DNA of 55,971 nt from an uncultured Candidatus Nemicrothrix sp. (GTDB lineage Bacteria; Actinomycetota; Acidimicrobiia; Acidimicrobiales; MedAcidi-G1), in contig CAJXKL010000014.1 in assembly GCA_913055915.1 (NCBI GenBank), forward strand, positions 1-55,971, read 5' to 3'. The notes below the pieces were generated by a model that was not told where the DNA came from, made no database searches, and saw only the letters and a program-made list of their open reading frames with translations. How positions within the stretch are numbered: position 1 is the stretch's first letter; each line of letters begins with the position of its first letter. A program made the translations under genes and the position numbers. This document shows, in pieces, positions 48,389-55,971 of this stretch.

Positions 48389-49768
48389 GTGACCGGAACC
48401 GTCAGCGAACACGTGCGCCTCGCCCAGTTGGCCGAGCGCCACCTATGGGGGCACTTCAGCGTCCTCAAGAACACGATCGACGGAACGCGTGTGATCGAGC
48501 GTGGCGACGGCTGTTACGTGTGGGACGCAGAGGGCAACCGCTACCTGGACGGCCTGGCGGGCCTGTTCGTCAGCCAGCTTGGCCACGGTCGACCCGAGTT
48601 GGCCCGTGCCGCCGGCGACCAGGCGGCGACCCTGGCGTACTTCCCGATCTGGACATACGGCCACCCGTCGGCGATCGAGCTATCGGCGAAGTTGGCCGAG
48701 TTGGCGCCCGGAGACATCAACCGGGTGTTCTTCACGACCGGTGGGTCCGAGGCGGTCGAATCGGCCTGGAAGTTGGCACGTCAGTACTTCAAGCTGAAGG
48801 GCCAGCCTGAACGGATCAAGGTCATCAGCCGAAACCTCGCCTATCACGGAACGACCATGGGTGCGCTGTCGATCACGGGCCTGGACTCGATCAAGGAGGT
48901 GTTCGAGCCGCTCGTACCGGGTGCAGTGAAGGTCCCTGAGACGAACCACTACCGGTGCCCGACCTGCCAGGACGAACCGCACTGCACCCTGCATGCAGCA
49001 GACGCCATCGAAGAGGCGATCCTGAGGGAGGGCCCGGAGACCGTTGCGGCCGTATTTATGGAACCCGTCCAGAATGCCGGCGGCTGCTTCACGCCACCTC
49101 CCGGCTACTGGGAACGGGTCCGCGAGATATGCGACAGGTATGGGGTGCTGCTGGTGTCAGACGAGGTGATCTGTGCCTTCGGCAGGATCGGCCACATGTT
49201 CGGATGTCAGCGCTACGGCTACCAGCCCGACATGATCACCACGGCCAAGGGGCTCACCTCCGGCTATTCGCCGCTCGGCGCCATGCTCGTGAGCGACAAG
49301 GTTGTCGAACCCTTCGTGGGAACGGGCGATTCCTTCCTGCACGGAATCACGTTCGCCGGCCACCCCGTCAGTTGTGCGGTGGCGCTGGCGAACCTCAAGA
49401 TCTTCGAGGAAGAGGACGTCATAGGGCATGTGCAGCGCAACGAGGCAGTCTTCCGCTCCGCTCTCGATGATCTGTCGGACCTGCCGATCGTCGGTGACAT
49501 CCGCGGGGCCGGCTACTTCTACGGCATCGAGTTGGTAAAGAACCGTGAAGGCCGGGAGTCGTTCAGCGACGAGGAGCGCGAGCACCTCCTGCGGGGCTTT
49601 CTCTCCAACCGCCTGCTGGAGTTGGGCCTGATCTGTCGTGCCGACGACCGTGGTGAGCCGGTCATTCAACTTTCACCGCCGCTCATAGCTGGGCCCGAGC
49701 AGTTCGACGAGATCAACGACAAGCTCCGCCAGGCCCTCACCGGGGCGATGGCCGAGATGGGACGCTGA
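48389..49768 (+). CDS. Class III PLP aminotransferase, probably polyamine:pyruvate type
   Basis: 459 residues, start GTG at 48389. The PLP fold is complete: FFTTGGSEAVESAWKLARQYF, NLAYHGTTMGALS, EPVQNAGGCFTPPPGYW, VSDEVICAFGRIG and the Schiff-base Lys287 in TTAKGLTSGYSPLGA. This subgroup includes putrescine/spermidine:pyruvate (SpuC) and omega-amine aminotransferases. A CPTC...HC insertion (about 191-200) holds three Cys and a His, perhaps structural. Its place between potD and the Lrp regulator supports conversion of imported diamines to aminoaldehydes. Confidence 0.9.
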   Translation: MTGTVSEHVRLAQLAERHLWGHFSVLKNTIDGTRVIERGDGCYVWDAEGNRYLDGLAGLFVSQLGHGRPELARAAGDQAATLAYFPIWTYGHPSAIELSAKLAELAPGDINRVFFTTGGSEAVESAWKLARQYFKLKGQPERIKVISRNLAYHGTTMGALSITGLDSIKEVFEPLVPGAVKVPETNHYRCPTCQDEPHCTLHAADAIEEAILREGPETVAAVFMEPVQNAGGCFTPPPGYWERVREICDRYGVLLVSDEVICAFGRIGHMFGCQRYGYQPDMITTAKGLTSGYSPLGAMLVSDKVVEPFVGTGDSFLHGITFAGHPVSCAVALANLKIFEEEDVIGHVQRNEAVFRSALDDLSDLPIVGDIRGAGYFYGIELVKNREGRESFSDEEREHLLRGFLSNRLLELGLICRADDRGEPVIQLSPPLIAGPEQFDEINDKLRQALTGAMAEMGR

Positions 49769-49774
49769 CCGGCC

Positions 49775-50245
49775 ATGGCCTCCGACGACAGCGAGGTGTT
49801 TCTGCTGGATGACGTCGACAAGGCGATCATCCGCGAACTCCAGATTGACGGTCGGATCCCGTTCGCGCAGCTCTCCCCGAAGGTGGGGCTCTCCCAGGCG
49901 GCCGTGAGGCAGCGGGTGAAGCGCCTGACGGAGCGGGGCGTGATGCAGGTTGTCGCGGTCACCGATCCGCTCAGCCTCGGGTTGTCGACCCAGGCGATGG
50001 TCGGGATAGCGGTCACGGGCGACGTGCGTACAGTGGCAGCCGCCGTTGCGGCTCTGGAGGAGTCCGAGTACGTGCTCATCACGGCGGGTCGTTTCGACGT
50101 GCTGGCCGAGGTGATCTGTACCGACAACGAGGCGCTGCTGGAACTGGTGAACGACCGGATCCGCTCGATCGACGGTGTCACCTCCACTGAGGTGTTCTCG
50201 ATCCTGAAGATGGAGAAGCTGGTCTTTTCCTGGGGTACGGGCTGA
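49775..50245 (+). CDS. Lrp/AsnC family transcriptional regulator
   Basis: 156 residues. The N-terminal helix-turn-helix is DDVDKAIIRELQIDGRIPFAQLSPKVGLSQAAVRQRVKRLTERGVMQVVAV by pattern (LDxxDxxILxxLQxDGR type). The C-terminal RAM domain spans about 70-150 (VAALEESEYVLITAGRFDVLAEVICTDNEALLELV). Such proteins form octamers and bind phased palindromes. It follows the aminotransferase by six bases and is the best candidate for the 31-bp-spaced CAACTGAATCAGTTG sites in this locus and at 23314-23391, responding to an amine or amino acid. Confidence 0.92.
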   Translation: MASDDSEVFLLDDVDKAIIRELQIDGRIPFAQLSPKVGLSQAAVRQRVKRLTERGVMQVVAVTDPLSLGLSTQAMVGIAVTGDVRTVAAAVAALEESEYVLITAGRFDVLAEVICTDNEALLELVNDRIRSIDGVTSTEVFSILKMEKLVFSWGTG

Positions 50246-50260
50246 CCGACCCCCGGGGGG

Positions 50261-51466
50261 CTACCGCAGGGCGTCGGCCATCGCGTCGATGATGCGGCCG
50301 ATCTCATCGTCGGTGATGACGAGGGGCGGACAGATGGCCAGGCAGGTGCCCATTGGCCTCACGATGACCCCGGCCTCGAGCATCTTGTCGCGGGCCGATA
50401 CGGCATCGCGGCCCAACTCAGCTGCGTAGATCGCTCCCATGCCACGCCATGACTCCAGCAGGCCATCGCCCTCAAGGGCCGTGAGGCCGGCCCGCAGACG
50501 CTCACCGATGCTGTCGACACGGTCCACCAGTCCCTCGGCCTCCATCAGCTCGATGTTGGCTATACCGGCGGCACAGGATGCCTGGTGGCCCGAGTAGGTG
50601 TAACCGGTGCGGAGCAGGAAGCCGGGCTCCTCGAGTTCGCTGCACACGCTCAGCGACACGGTCACACCTGAGAGCGGCTGGTAGCCGGAGGTAACACCCT
50701 TTGCGAAGGTCATCAGGTCAGGGGTGACGCCGAAGGTCTGGGCGCCGAACCAGCTGCCGGTCCGTCCGAACCCGCAGATCACCTCGTCGAAGATCAGAAG
50801 GGCCCCGTTGTCATCGCACAGATGGCGCAGGCCTTCGAGGTAGCCGTCAACGGGTGGGTGCACCCCACCGGCCCCCTGCACCGGTTCGGTCAGGACGGCG
50901 GCGATGCGCTCACCATGCTCGGCGAACACCGTGGCCGCCGCCTCCAGGTCATCGTGGGGAACCTCGATGAAGTGGGGCACGAGGTCGCCCCAACCCTCAC
51001 GGTTCAAGGCGATGCCCTGGGCCGACGTGCCGCCGAAGTTGGTGCCGTGGTAGCCGTTTGTCCGCCTGATCATGACCTGGCGACCCTCCTGGCCGCGACG
51101 CTGCTGGACCAGCCTGGCCAACTTGAGGGCGGTGTCGACCGCTTCAGAGCCTGAGCAGCCGAGGAACACACGCCCATCGGGATGAGGCGAACGCTCCACG
51201 ATCATCTCCGCCACCTCCGCAGCGGGTCCGTTGGTGAAGGGGGCGAAGGTGTTGTACGCCTCGATCCGGTGCATCTGTTCTGTGACAGCGTCGATGATCT
51301 CGGTTCGTCCGTGGCCCACCTGACAGAGCCACAGGTTCGCTATTCCGTCGACGTAGCCCTTTCCGTCTACGTCGAAGACAAGGGATCCCTCGCCGCGTAC
51401 GATCTCGAGGTAGTCGGCTTCTGGCTTGACGGGTGGGGAGAACGGGTGAAGTAATGCGTTGGTCAT
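50261..51466 (-). CDS. Class III PLP aminotransferase (second paralogue)
   Basis: 401 residues, shorter than its neighbour. GCSGSEAVDTALKLARLVQQRRGQ, GYHGTNFGGTSAQGIALN, EPVQGAGGVHPPVDGYL, IFDEVICGFGRTGSWFG and Lys256 in FAKGVTSGYQPL mark an active enzyme. It probably acts on an amine or omega-amino acid such as 4-aminobutyrate or a polyamine fragment. Convergent with the Lrp gene (15 bases). Its start overlaps the MFS transporter stop as ATGA, so carrier and enzyme are co-translated. Confidence 0.9.
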   Translation of the reverse strand: MTNALLHPFSPPVKPEADYLEIVRGEGSLVFDVDGKGYVDGIANLWLCQVGHGRTEIIDAVTEQMHRIEAYNTFAPFTNGPAAEVAEMIVERSPHPDGRVFLGCSGSEAVDTALKLARLVQQRRGQEGRQVMIRRTNGYHGTNFGGTSAQGIALNREGWGDLVPHFIEVPHDDLEAAATVFAEHGERIAAVLTEPVQGAGGVHPPVDGYLEGLRHLCDDNGALLIFDEVICGFGRTGSWFGAQTFGVTPDLMTFAKGVTSGYQPLSGVTVSLSVCSELEEPGFLLRTGYTYSGHQASCAAGIANIELMEAEGLVDRVDSIGERLRAGLTALEGDGLLESWRGMGAIYAAELGRDAVSARDKMLEAGVIVRPMGTCLAICPPLVITDDEIGRIIDAMADALR

Positions 51467-52668
51467 CGAAACAGCCTCCTGATCGTGCCGAATGGTATTC
51501 CGGGGCGTATCGGTTTGTGGTCCCCGGGCTGGGTGAGGACTGCTCCAACCACCAGGAGCACAGCCATGGCGGCGGAGGTTGTGATCCAGACGGTCGTGTC
51601 ACTCGTGGCACTGTAGATGGCGGCAAATACCAGGGAGGCCACCGCACCCGTTGCCACCTCGACCGCTGTCATCAGACCCTGGGCTGCAGCCTGGCGTTCC
51701 GCGGGCACGGCGGCAGATGCCAGCATCGGTGTCGATGGAAAGCCGAAGCCCTCGGCTACAGCGGTTGCCGAGGTCAGGATTATCAGGGCCCAGGCACCCG
51801 GGACGATGCCGTAGAACGCGACCATGATCGTCATGATGCCGAGTGTTCCCATAGCCCAGCGGCGTGCGCCGAAGCGCTGGGCCAGGACGCCTCCGATGGG
51901 TGAGAAGATCGGAAGTGGCACCGCGGCGATGGTCAGCGCAAACCCGATGAGTGCCTGCGAGGCGCCCCTGGAATCCAGCTCGAGTACCCAGACCGACTCG
52001 AACGTTCCGATGAGGACGAAGTAGGCCGAGGCGACGCAGAGGGCGCCGATCAGGCGCCTTATCCGCAACAGTCCTGTCATTCCGAGGCGTTCGGTGTCCT
52101 GTGCGGCGGTGTCGGGTTGAGCCCGAAAGGCTGCGGGGAGAAGCAGCAGGAGGAACACGGCCGACACCCAGAACCATGCACGGAAACCACCGATGGCGGT
52201 CACGGCCACGGCTGCGAGGGGGGCTGCGACGAATCCGCCTACATCGAAGGCTCCGAGCCGGCCGAGGTTGCGTCCCAGATTGTCCGGGTCGGCCACGATC
52301 ACGGTCCGTCGTGCAGCCGGGCTTCCGGCGCCAAGGGCGAAACCGAAGGCTGCACGGCCCAACACGTAGTGCCATAACTGGTCGCCTACGGCCAGCACGA
52401 CCAGAGATCCGGCGCCGATTGTCAGCGCCAACTTCAGGAGTTGAGGTGACTTGCCCCTGTCGGCCATCGGTGCCAGCACGAGGCTGGCAACAAAGGCTGT
52501 GGCGAATCCCGTGGCGATGGCTATTCCGATGCCGAAATCCGAAAAGCCCAACTCGTGCTTCAACTCGGCCAGTAGGGCGACCACCCCTCCAAGGCCTGCA
52601 GACATCCCGAAGACGATCAGGTAGTAGGGGGCCAGGCTCGGCCCCTTCTGCGTGCCGCTTGGTTGCAT
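51463..52668 (-). CDS. MFS transporter
   Basis: 401 residues from ATG at 52668 (an extension to 52710 is open but unsupported). Twelve hydrophobic segments, starting with PYYLIVFGMSAGLGGVVALLAELKHELG. The loop 2-3 motif is MADRGKSPQLLK and loop 8-9 has GVLAQRFGARRWAMG. It looks like a drug/metabolite or amino-acid exporter-type MFS protein. Co-transcribed with the aminotransferase; it may import that enzyme's substrate or export a product. Confidence 0.88.
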   Translation of the reverse strand: MQPSGTQKGPSLAPYYLIVFGMSAGLGGVVALLAELKHELGFSDFGIGIAIATGFATAFVASLVLAPMADRGKSPQLLKLALTIGAGSLVVLAVGDQLWHYVLGRAAFGFALGAGSPAARRTVIVADPDNLGRNLGRLGAFDVGGFVAAPLAAVAVTAIGGFRAWFWVSAVFLLLLLPAAFRAQPDTAAQDTERLGMTGLLRIRRLIGALCVASAYFVLIGTFESVWVLELDSRGASQALIGFALTIAAVPLPIFSPIGGVLAQRFGARRWAMGTLGIMTIMVAFYGIVPGAWALIILTSATAVAEGFGFPSTPMLASAAVPAERQAAAQGLMTAVEVATGAVASLVFAAIYSATSDTTVWITTSAAMAVLLVVGAVLTQPGDHKPIRPGIPFGTIRRLFR

Positions 52669-52742
52669 CGGCGCAGTCTGGCATAGGGGCCTTTTCGCGG
52701 TAGTGCCCAATAGCCCCGTTCTGTGTCAGGATTCAGGCACCG

Positions 52743-53882
52743 ATGCTGGAGTTCACTGAGGAGCAGGACGCGTTTCGCGGGGTAGTCCGCGAGTTCGCTG
52801 AGGCCGAGATTGCTCCCCATGCAGAGGTATGGGACCGGGACCACATCTTCCCTACCGAAACCGTCCTGGCAATGGGTGACCTGGGCCTCTTCGGCCTCAT
52901 GTTCGACGCGGAATGGGGCGGCGCCGACGCCGGCCTCACAACGCAGTGCATCGCCATTGAGGAGGTAGGTCGGGTCGACCAGTCGATGGGGATAACCCTC
53001 GAGGCTGGTGTGTCGCTGGGTGCCAGGCCTGTGTCCGAGTACGGCACCGATGACCAAAAGGAGCAGTGGCTTCCGGATCTGGTGACTGGGCGCCGTCTGG
53101 CCGCCTTTGGCCTGACCGAACCGGGTGGCGGCTCTGATGCCGGTGCTACGGCGACGAAGGCCGTGAGGGACGGCGCCGAGTGGGTGATCGACGGTGCCAA
53201 GACGTTCATCACCAACTCAGGCACCGACATCACGAGCCTTGTCTCCGTCACCGCCCGCACCGACGACGGCGTCTCAGCTGTCATCGTTCCCGCCGGCACA
53301 CCTGGGCTGACGGTCGAGCCTGCCTACCGAAAGATGGGTTGGCACGCCTCGGACACCCACGGTCTGGTCCTTGAGGACTGCCGGGTACCGGCAGAGAACC
53401 TCCTCGGCGAGCCGGGCCGGGGTTTCGCCCAGTTCCTGTCGACACTGGACGATGGTCGGGTGGCCATCGCTGCCCTTGCTGTCGGACTCATCGCCGGCTG
53501 CCTCGACGAGTGCGTCCGCTATGCGAACGAACGCACAGCCTTTGGCAGGCCCATCGGCTCCTATCAGGCGATCGCCTTCAAGTGCGCCGATATGGCGACC
53601 TCACTGGAGACATCCCGTCTCGCCACCTACCATGCCGCTGCCCTGCGTGACGCCGGTAGGCCGTTCAAGCGTGAGGCGGCCATCGCCAAGTTGCATGCCA
53701 CCGAGGCAGCCGTCACAGCAACCCGTGAGGCGACGCAGGTTTTCGGTGGGTACGGGTTCATCGACGAGACCCCCGTCGCCCGCTTCTACCGGGATGCCAA
53801 GATTCTCGAGATCGGCGAGGGCACCAGCGAGATGCAGCGCCTCGTCATCAGCCGGGATCTTGGGCTGGGTGAGCCCAGGTAA
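52743..53882 (+). CDS. Acyl-CoA dehydrogenase with a canonical catalytic Glu
   Basis: 379 residues. MLEFTEEQDAFRGVVREFAE, AFGLTEPGGGSDAGAT, FITNSGTDI, NERTAFGRPIG and the end GYGFIDETPVARFYRDAKILEIGEGTSEMQR with the Glu of GEGTSE where short/medium-chain ACADs have their base. A standard acyl-CoA dehydrogenase, possibly for glutaryl-, isovaleryl- or another short acyl-CoA. Divergent from the MFS gene. It is 92 bases upstream of the 3-hydroxyanthranilate dioxygenase gene, but a link to that pathway is not shown. Confidence 0.9.
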   Translation: MLEFTEEQDAFRGVVREFAEAEIAPHAEVWDRDHIFPTETVLAMGDLGLFGLMFDAEWGGADAGLTTQCIAIEEVGRVDQSMGITLEAGVSLGARPVSEYGTDDQKEQWLPDLVTGRRLAAFGLTEPGGGSDAGATATKAVRDGAEWVIDGAKTFITNSGTDITSLVSVTARTDDGVSAVIVPAGTPGLTVEPAYRKMGWHASDTHGLVLEDCRVPAENLLGEPGRGFAQFLSTLDDGRVAIAALAVGLIAGCLDECVRYANERTAFGRPIGSYQAIAFKCADMATSLETSRLATYHAAALRDAGRPFKREAAIAKLHATEAAVTATREATQVFGGYGFIDETPVARFYRDAKILEIGEGTSEMQRLVISRDLGLGEPR

Positions 53883-53974
53883 CCTCGGCTTCCGTGCACT
53901 GGCTTCCCGAGCCGTACATAATCATTGAGATACGGGTAACTGTGTACCGGCCCGTCCAGAACCAGGAGTAGGCG

Positions 53975-54511
53975 ATGCCCGCAGCCAAGAGCATGAAGGC
54001 CTTCAACTTCCAGGCATGGATCGACGAACACCGCGACCTGCTCAAGCCACCCGTCAACAACAAGCTCATCTGGGCAGATGGCAACCTCATGGCATTCGTC
54101 GTCGGTGGCCCAAATGTACGCACCGACTACCACGACGACCCAGTCGACGAGTTCTTCTACCAGTTGGAGGGCGACATGTTCCTCCGGACCATGGAGGAAC
54201 CCGGAAAGCCACCGGTCGACATCCCCATCCGTGAGGGCGAGGTGTTCTTCCTTCCGGCTCACACCAGGCACTCTCCACAGCGCCCCGAGGCCGGCAGCCT
54301 GGGTCTGGTGATCGAACCGGCTCGCCCGCCGGGAGAAATGGACGGCTTTGACTGGTACTGCCCGAACTGCTACCAACTCGTATACCGCGCGGAGGTCCTG
54401 TTGGAGTCGATCGTCGCCGACCTGCCGCCCCTTTTCGCCGCCTTCTACGGAGACGAGGAGAAGCGCACCTGCGGATCCTGTGGCCACCTGCACCCGTCGC
54501 GGGACGGCTAG
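53975..54511 (+). CDS. nbaC: 3-hydroxyanthranilate 3,4-dioxygenase
   Basis: 178 residues, the size of the bacterial enzyme. Cupin iron ligands are His53 and Glu59 (YHDDPVDEFFYQ) and His99 (HSPQRP). Arg49 and Arg102 suit carboxylate binding. The C-terminal iron site has two Cys pairs, Cys129/Cys132 (CPNC) and Cys166/Cys169 (CGSC), as in bacterial homologues. It opens the ring of 3-hydroxyanthranilate with O2 to 2-amino-3-carboxymuconate semialdehyde. AGGAG-like RBS (CAGGAGTAG) before ATG at 53975. Kynureninase follows within 42 bases, so this is a kynurenine-pathway unit. CATAAT at 53917-53922 could be its -10, but the -35 is weak. Confidence 0.94.
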   Translation: MPAAKSMKAFNFQAWIDEHRDLLKPPVNNKLIWADGNLMAFVVGGPNVRTDYHDDPVDEFFYQLEGDMFLRTMEEPGKPPVDIPIREGEVFFLPAHTRHSPQRPEAGSLGLVIEPARPPGEMDGFDWYCPNCYQLVYRAEVLLESIVADLPPLFAAFYGDEEKRTCGSCGHLHPSRDG

Positions 54512-54553
54512 TGGAGACAGACGCCTGTTCGCAGTCTGGTCCTGAGGTCGGTG

Positions 54554-55849
54554 ATGCCTGAGGAGTTCGACACCACACCCGGATGTGCTGGTCGCCTCGA
54601 TGCCGAGGACGACCTGGCGCACCTTCGCGACGAGTTCATCGTTCCCGTCACCCCGTGGGGTGAAGAGGAGATCTACCTGGTTGGCAACTCGCTGGGGCTC
54701 CAGCCCAGGGCCGTACAGGCCTACGTCGATGCCGAGCTGGACAAGTGGGGTCGGCTGGGTGTCAAGGGCCACACCGAGGTTGACAGGGAGCCGGCCTTCC
54801 CCTGGGGGTCCTATGAGGAGTCTCTCACCGATCAGATGGCGGCCCTGGCAGGGGCGCTGCCCTCTGAGGTGGTTGTCATGAACGGCCTGACCGTGAACCT
54901 CCACCTTCTCATGGCCACCTTCTATCGTCCGACACAGGCACGCTTCAAGGTGCTCATCGAGGATCACGCTTTTCCTTCGGACCACTTCGCTGCCGCTTCC
55001 CAGATTCGCAGCCACGGCAGGACGGCCGAAGAGGCCCTGGTGACCGTTGCGCCCCGCCCCGGCGAGGACCTGCTCAACGCCGACGACCTCCTGGAAGCCA
55101 TTTTCGAACAGGGAGACGATCTGGCCCTCGTCCTGCTTCCCGGCGTGCACTACTACACGGGTCAGGTGCTGCCGCTCGTCGACCTTGTCGAGGCCGCACA
55201 CGAGGTTGGTGCCATGGTCGGGTTCGACCTCGCCCACGCCGTCGGCAACATACCCCTGAGCCTCCACGACAGCGGAGCCGACTTTGCTGCATGGTGTACC
55301 TACAAGTACCTCAACTCCGGTCCGGGTGCCACGGCCGGCTGCTTCGTCCACGAGCGTCACCTAGGGAGGTCGGACATCAACAGGTTCGAGGGCTGGTGGG
55401 GGACCGACAAGGCCACCCGCTTCCAGATGGAGACCGTGTTCAACCCGATTCCGACGGTTGAGGCATGGCAACTCACCAACCCTGCCGTCTTGTCGATGGC
55501 GCCCATCAGGGCCTCTCTCGAGGTGTTTGCCAGAGCCGGTGGAATGGGTCCGCTGCGGCAGAAGAGCGAGAGGCAGATCGCCTACCTGGACCACCTGCTC
55601 AACGAGGTCCTGGCAGGCCGTGTCGAGTCGATCACCCCGCGAACCCTCGGGGAGCGGGGTTGTCAGTTCTCCCTGCGGGTCATTGCTGACGGCCACACCG
55701 GTCGTGGCGTGTTCGACGCCCTTGAGTCGGCTGGTGTTTCCTGCGACTGGCGGCACCCCGACGTCATCCGGATTGCGCCGGTTCCTCTCTACAACTCGTT
55801 CACCGACATCCACCGGTTCGTCCATGTCCTCGACGGGATCCTGTCATGA
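54554..55849 (+). CDS. kynU: Kynureninase
   Basis: 431 residues from ATG at 54554 with GAGG six bases upstream (GTG at 54551 is an alternative). Typical stretches: EIYLVGNSLGLQPRA, VVVMNGLTVNLHLLMATFY, GFDLAHAVGNIPL (PLP-ring Asp), WCTYKYLNSGPG with the Schiff-base Lys near 251, FEGWWGTDKATRFQM and RGCQFSLRV. It cleaves kynurenine or 3-hydroxykynurenine to (3-hydroxy)anthranilate and alanine. Its product feeds the dioxygenase just upstream. Overlaps the next gene as ATGA. Confidence 0.95.
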   Translation: MPEEFDTTPGCAGRLDAEDDLAHLRDEFIVPVTPWGEEEIYLVGNSLGLQPRAVQAYVDAELDKWGRLGVKGHTEVDREPAFPWGSYEESLTDQMAALAGALPSEVVVMNGLTVNLHLLMATFYRPTQARFKVLIEDHAFPSDHFAAASQIRSHGRTAEEALVTVAPRPGEDLLNADDLLEAIFEQGDDLALVLLPGVHYYTGQVLPLVDLVEAAHEVGAMVGFDLAHAVGNIPLSLHDSGADFAAWCTYKYLNSGPGATAGCFVHERHLGRSDINRFEGWWGTDKATRFQMETVFNPIPTVEAWQLTNPAVLSMAPIRASLEVFARAGGMGPLRQKSERQIAYLDHLLNEVLAGRVESITPRTLGERGCQFSLRVIADGHTGRGVFDALESAGVSCDWRHPDVIRIAPVPLYNSFTDIHRFVHVLDGILS

Positions 55850-55914
55850 CCGATCACGTGACCATCGTGGGAGCCGGTCCGGACGGGTCGATGAGGAGCG
55901 CTACAACTCGCTGA
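55846..55914 (+). pseudogene. kmo: Truncated kynurenine 3-monooxygenase start
   Basis: ATG at 55846 overlaps the kynureninase stop. MTDHVTIVGAGP is the expected FAD-binding N-terminus of kynurenine 3-monooxygenase (GAGPxG). The frame then changes to DGSMRSATTR and stops at 55914. The missing part is the rest of the Rossmann motif. Either a deletion has fused the gene start to another sequence, or the assembly joins two fragments here. Confidence 0.6.
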
Positions 55915-55971
55915 GCATCTGGGCCACGTTCCTCGCCCATCTCAGCACTGCCGGGTTCACAGTCCCTGCTG
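55887..55971 (+). other. Open frame of unknown origin reaching the right edge
   Basis: From 55887 the frame reads VDEERYNSLSIWATFLAHL and stays open to the edge, looking more protein-like than the kmo frame it overlaps. No start is visible in this frame. It may be the interior of another gene brought next to the kmo start. I do not recognise it. Confidence 0.35.

Noticed and set aside
53786-55360. A 524-codon open frame on the minus strand
   Set aside because: It is antisense to the dioxygenase and kynureninase genes, shows no domain, and reflects the lack of stops in GC-rich antisense frames.

Overview
The window is GC-rich, gene-dense and protein-coding almost throughout. Nothing in it looks like rRNA, tRNA, CRISPR, phage or insertion sequence. 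Gene content suggests an aerobic heterotrophic actinobacterium, perhaps of the Acidimicrobiia. Supporting signs are many acyl-CoA dehydrogenase and crotonase paralogues, an F420-type LLM oxidoreductase, GTG/TTG starts, probable leaderless ATG starts, and a Tat lipoprotein with an Ala/Thr-rich linker. The lineage is inference from gene content only.

Layout. (1) 1-8786: a minus-strand run of nine coupled catabolic genes (acyl-CoA dehydrogenase, amidohydrolase, crotonase, acyl-CoA dehydrogenase, Zn-alcohol dehydrogenase, crotonase, acyl-CoA dehydrogenase, limonene-epoxide-hydrolase-like protein, and an ORF cut by the edge). It is divergent from a TetR gene and another crotonase, with a palindromic operator between. 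(2) 8806-12109: an atypical SDR, tatA, a Na+/Ca2+ antiporter fused to a trypsin-like protease, and a small membrane protein. (3) 12235-18162: a TRAP transporter, an FMN 2-hydroxyacid dehydrogenase and a GntR regulator, linked by repeated TTGTGACACAA-type sites. (4) 18220-23305: pseudouridine-5'-phosphate glycosidase, a PAS-AraC regulator and bifunctional PutA. (5) 23425-29630: an Ntn acyltransferase, a GNAT, a CoA-transferase, an alkylsulfatase and an acyl-CoA dehydrogenase. (6) 29794-33588: VapBC coupled to an epoxide-hydrolase-like gene, then an APC permease with cytosolic regulatory domains. (7) 33604-41106: a minus-strand oxygenase/crotonase/nitroreductase/LLM set divergent from a form-II CO-dehydrogenase-like S-L-M operon. 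(8) 41329-52668: a polyamine locus with two FAD amine oxidases, PotABCD, two class-III aminotransferases, an Lrp regulator and an MFS carrier. (9) 52743-55971: an acyl-CoA dehydrogenase, 3-hydroxyanthranilate dioxygenase, kynureninase, and the first codons of a kynurenine monooxygenase that breaks off.

Functionally the region is a catabolic island. It imports and oxidises 2-hydroxy/2-oxo acids, proline, polyamines, kynurenine-type aromatics, sulfate esters and CoA-activated acids of unknown identity. The most unusual items are the antiporter-protease fusion, the two multi-site operator systems (TTGTGACACAA, and a 15-bp CAACTGAATCAGTTG-type palindrome repeated at 31-32 bp), and the TetR-controlled nine-gene operon, whose crotonases and several dehydrogenases lack standard catalytic residues.
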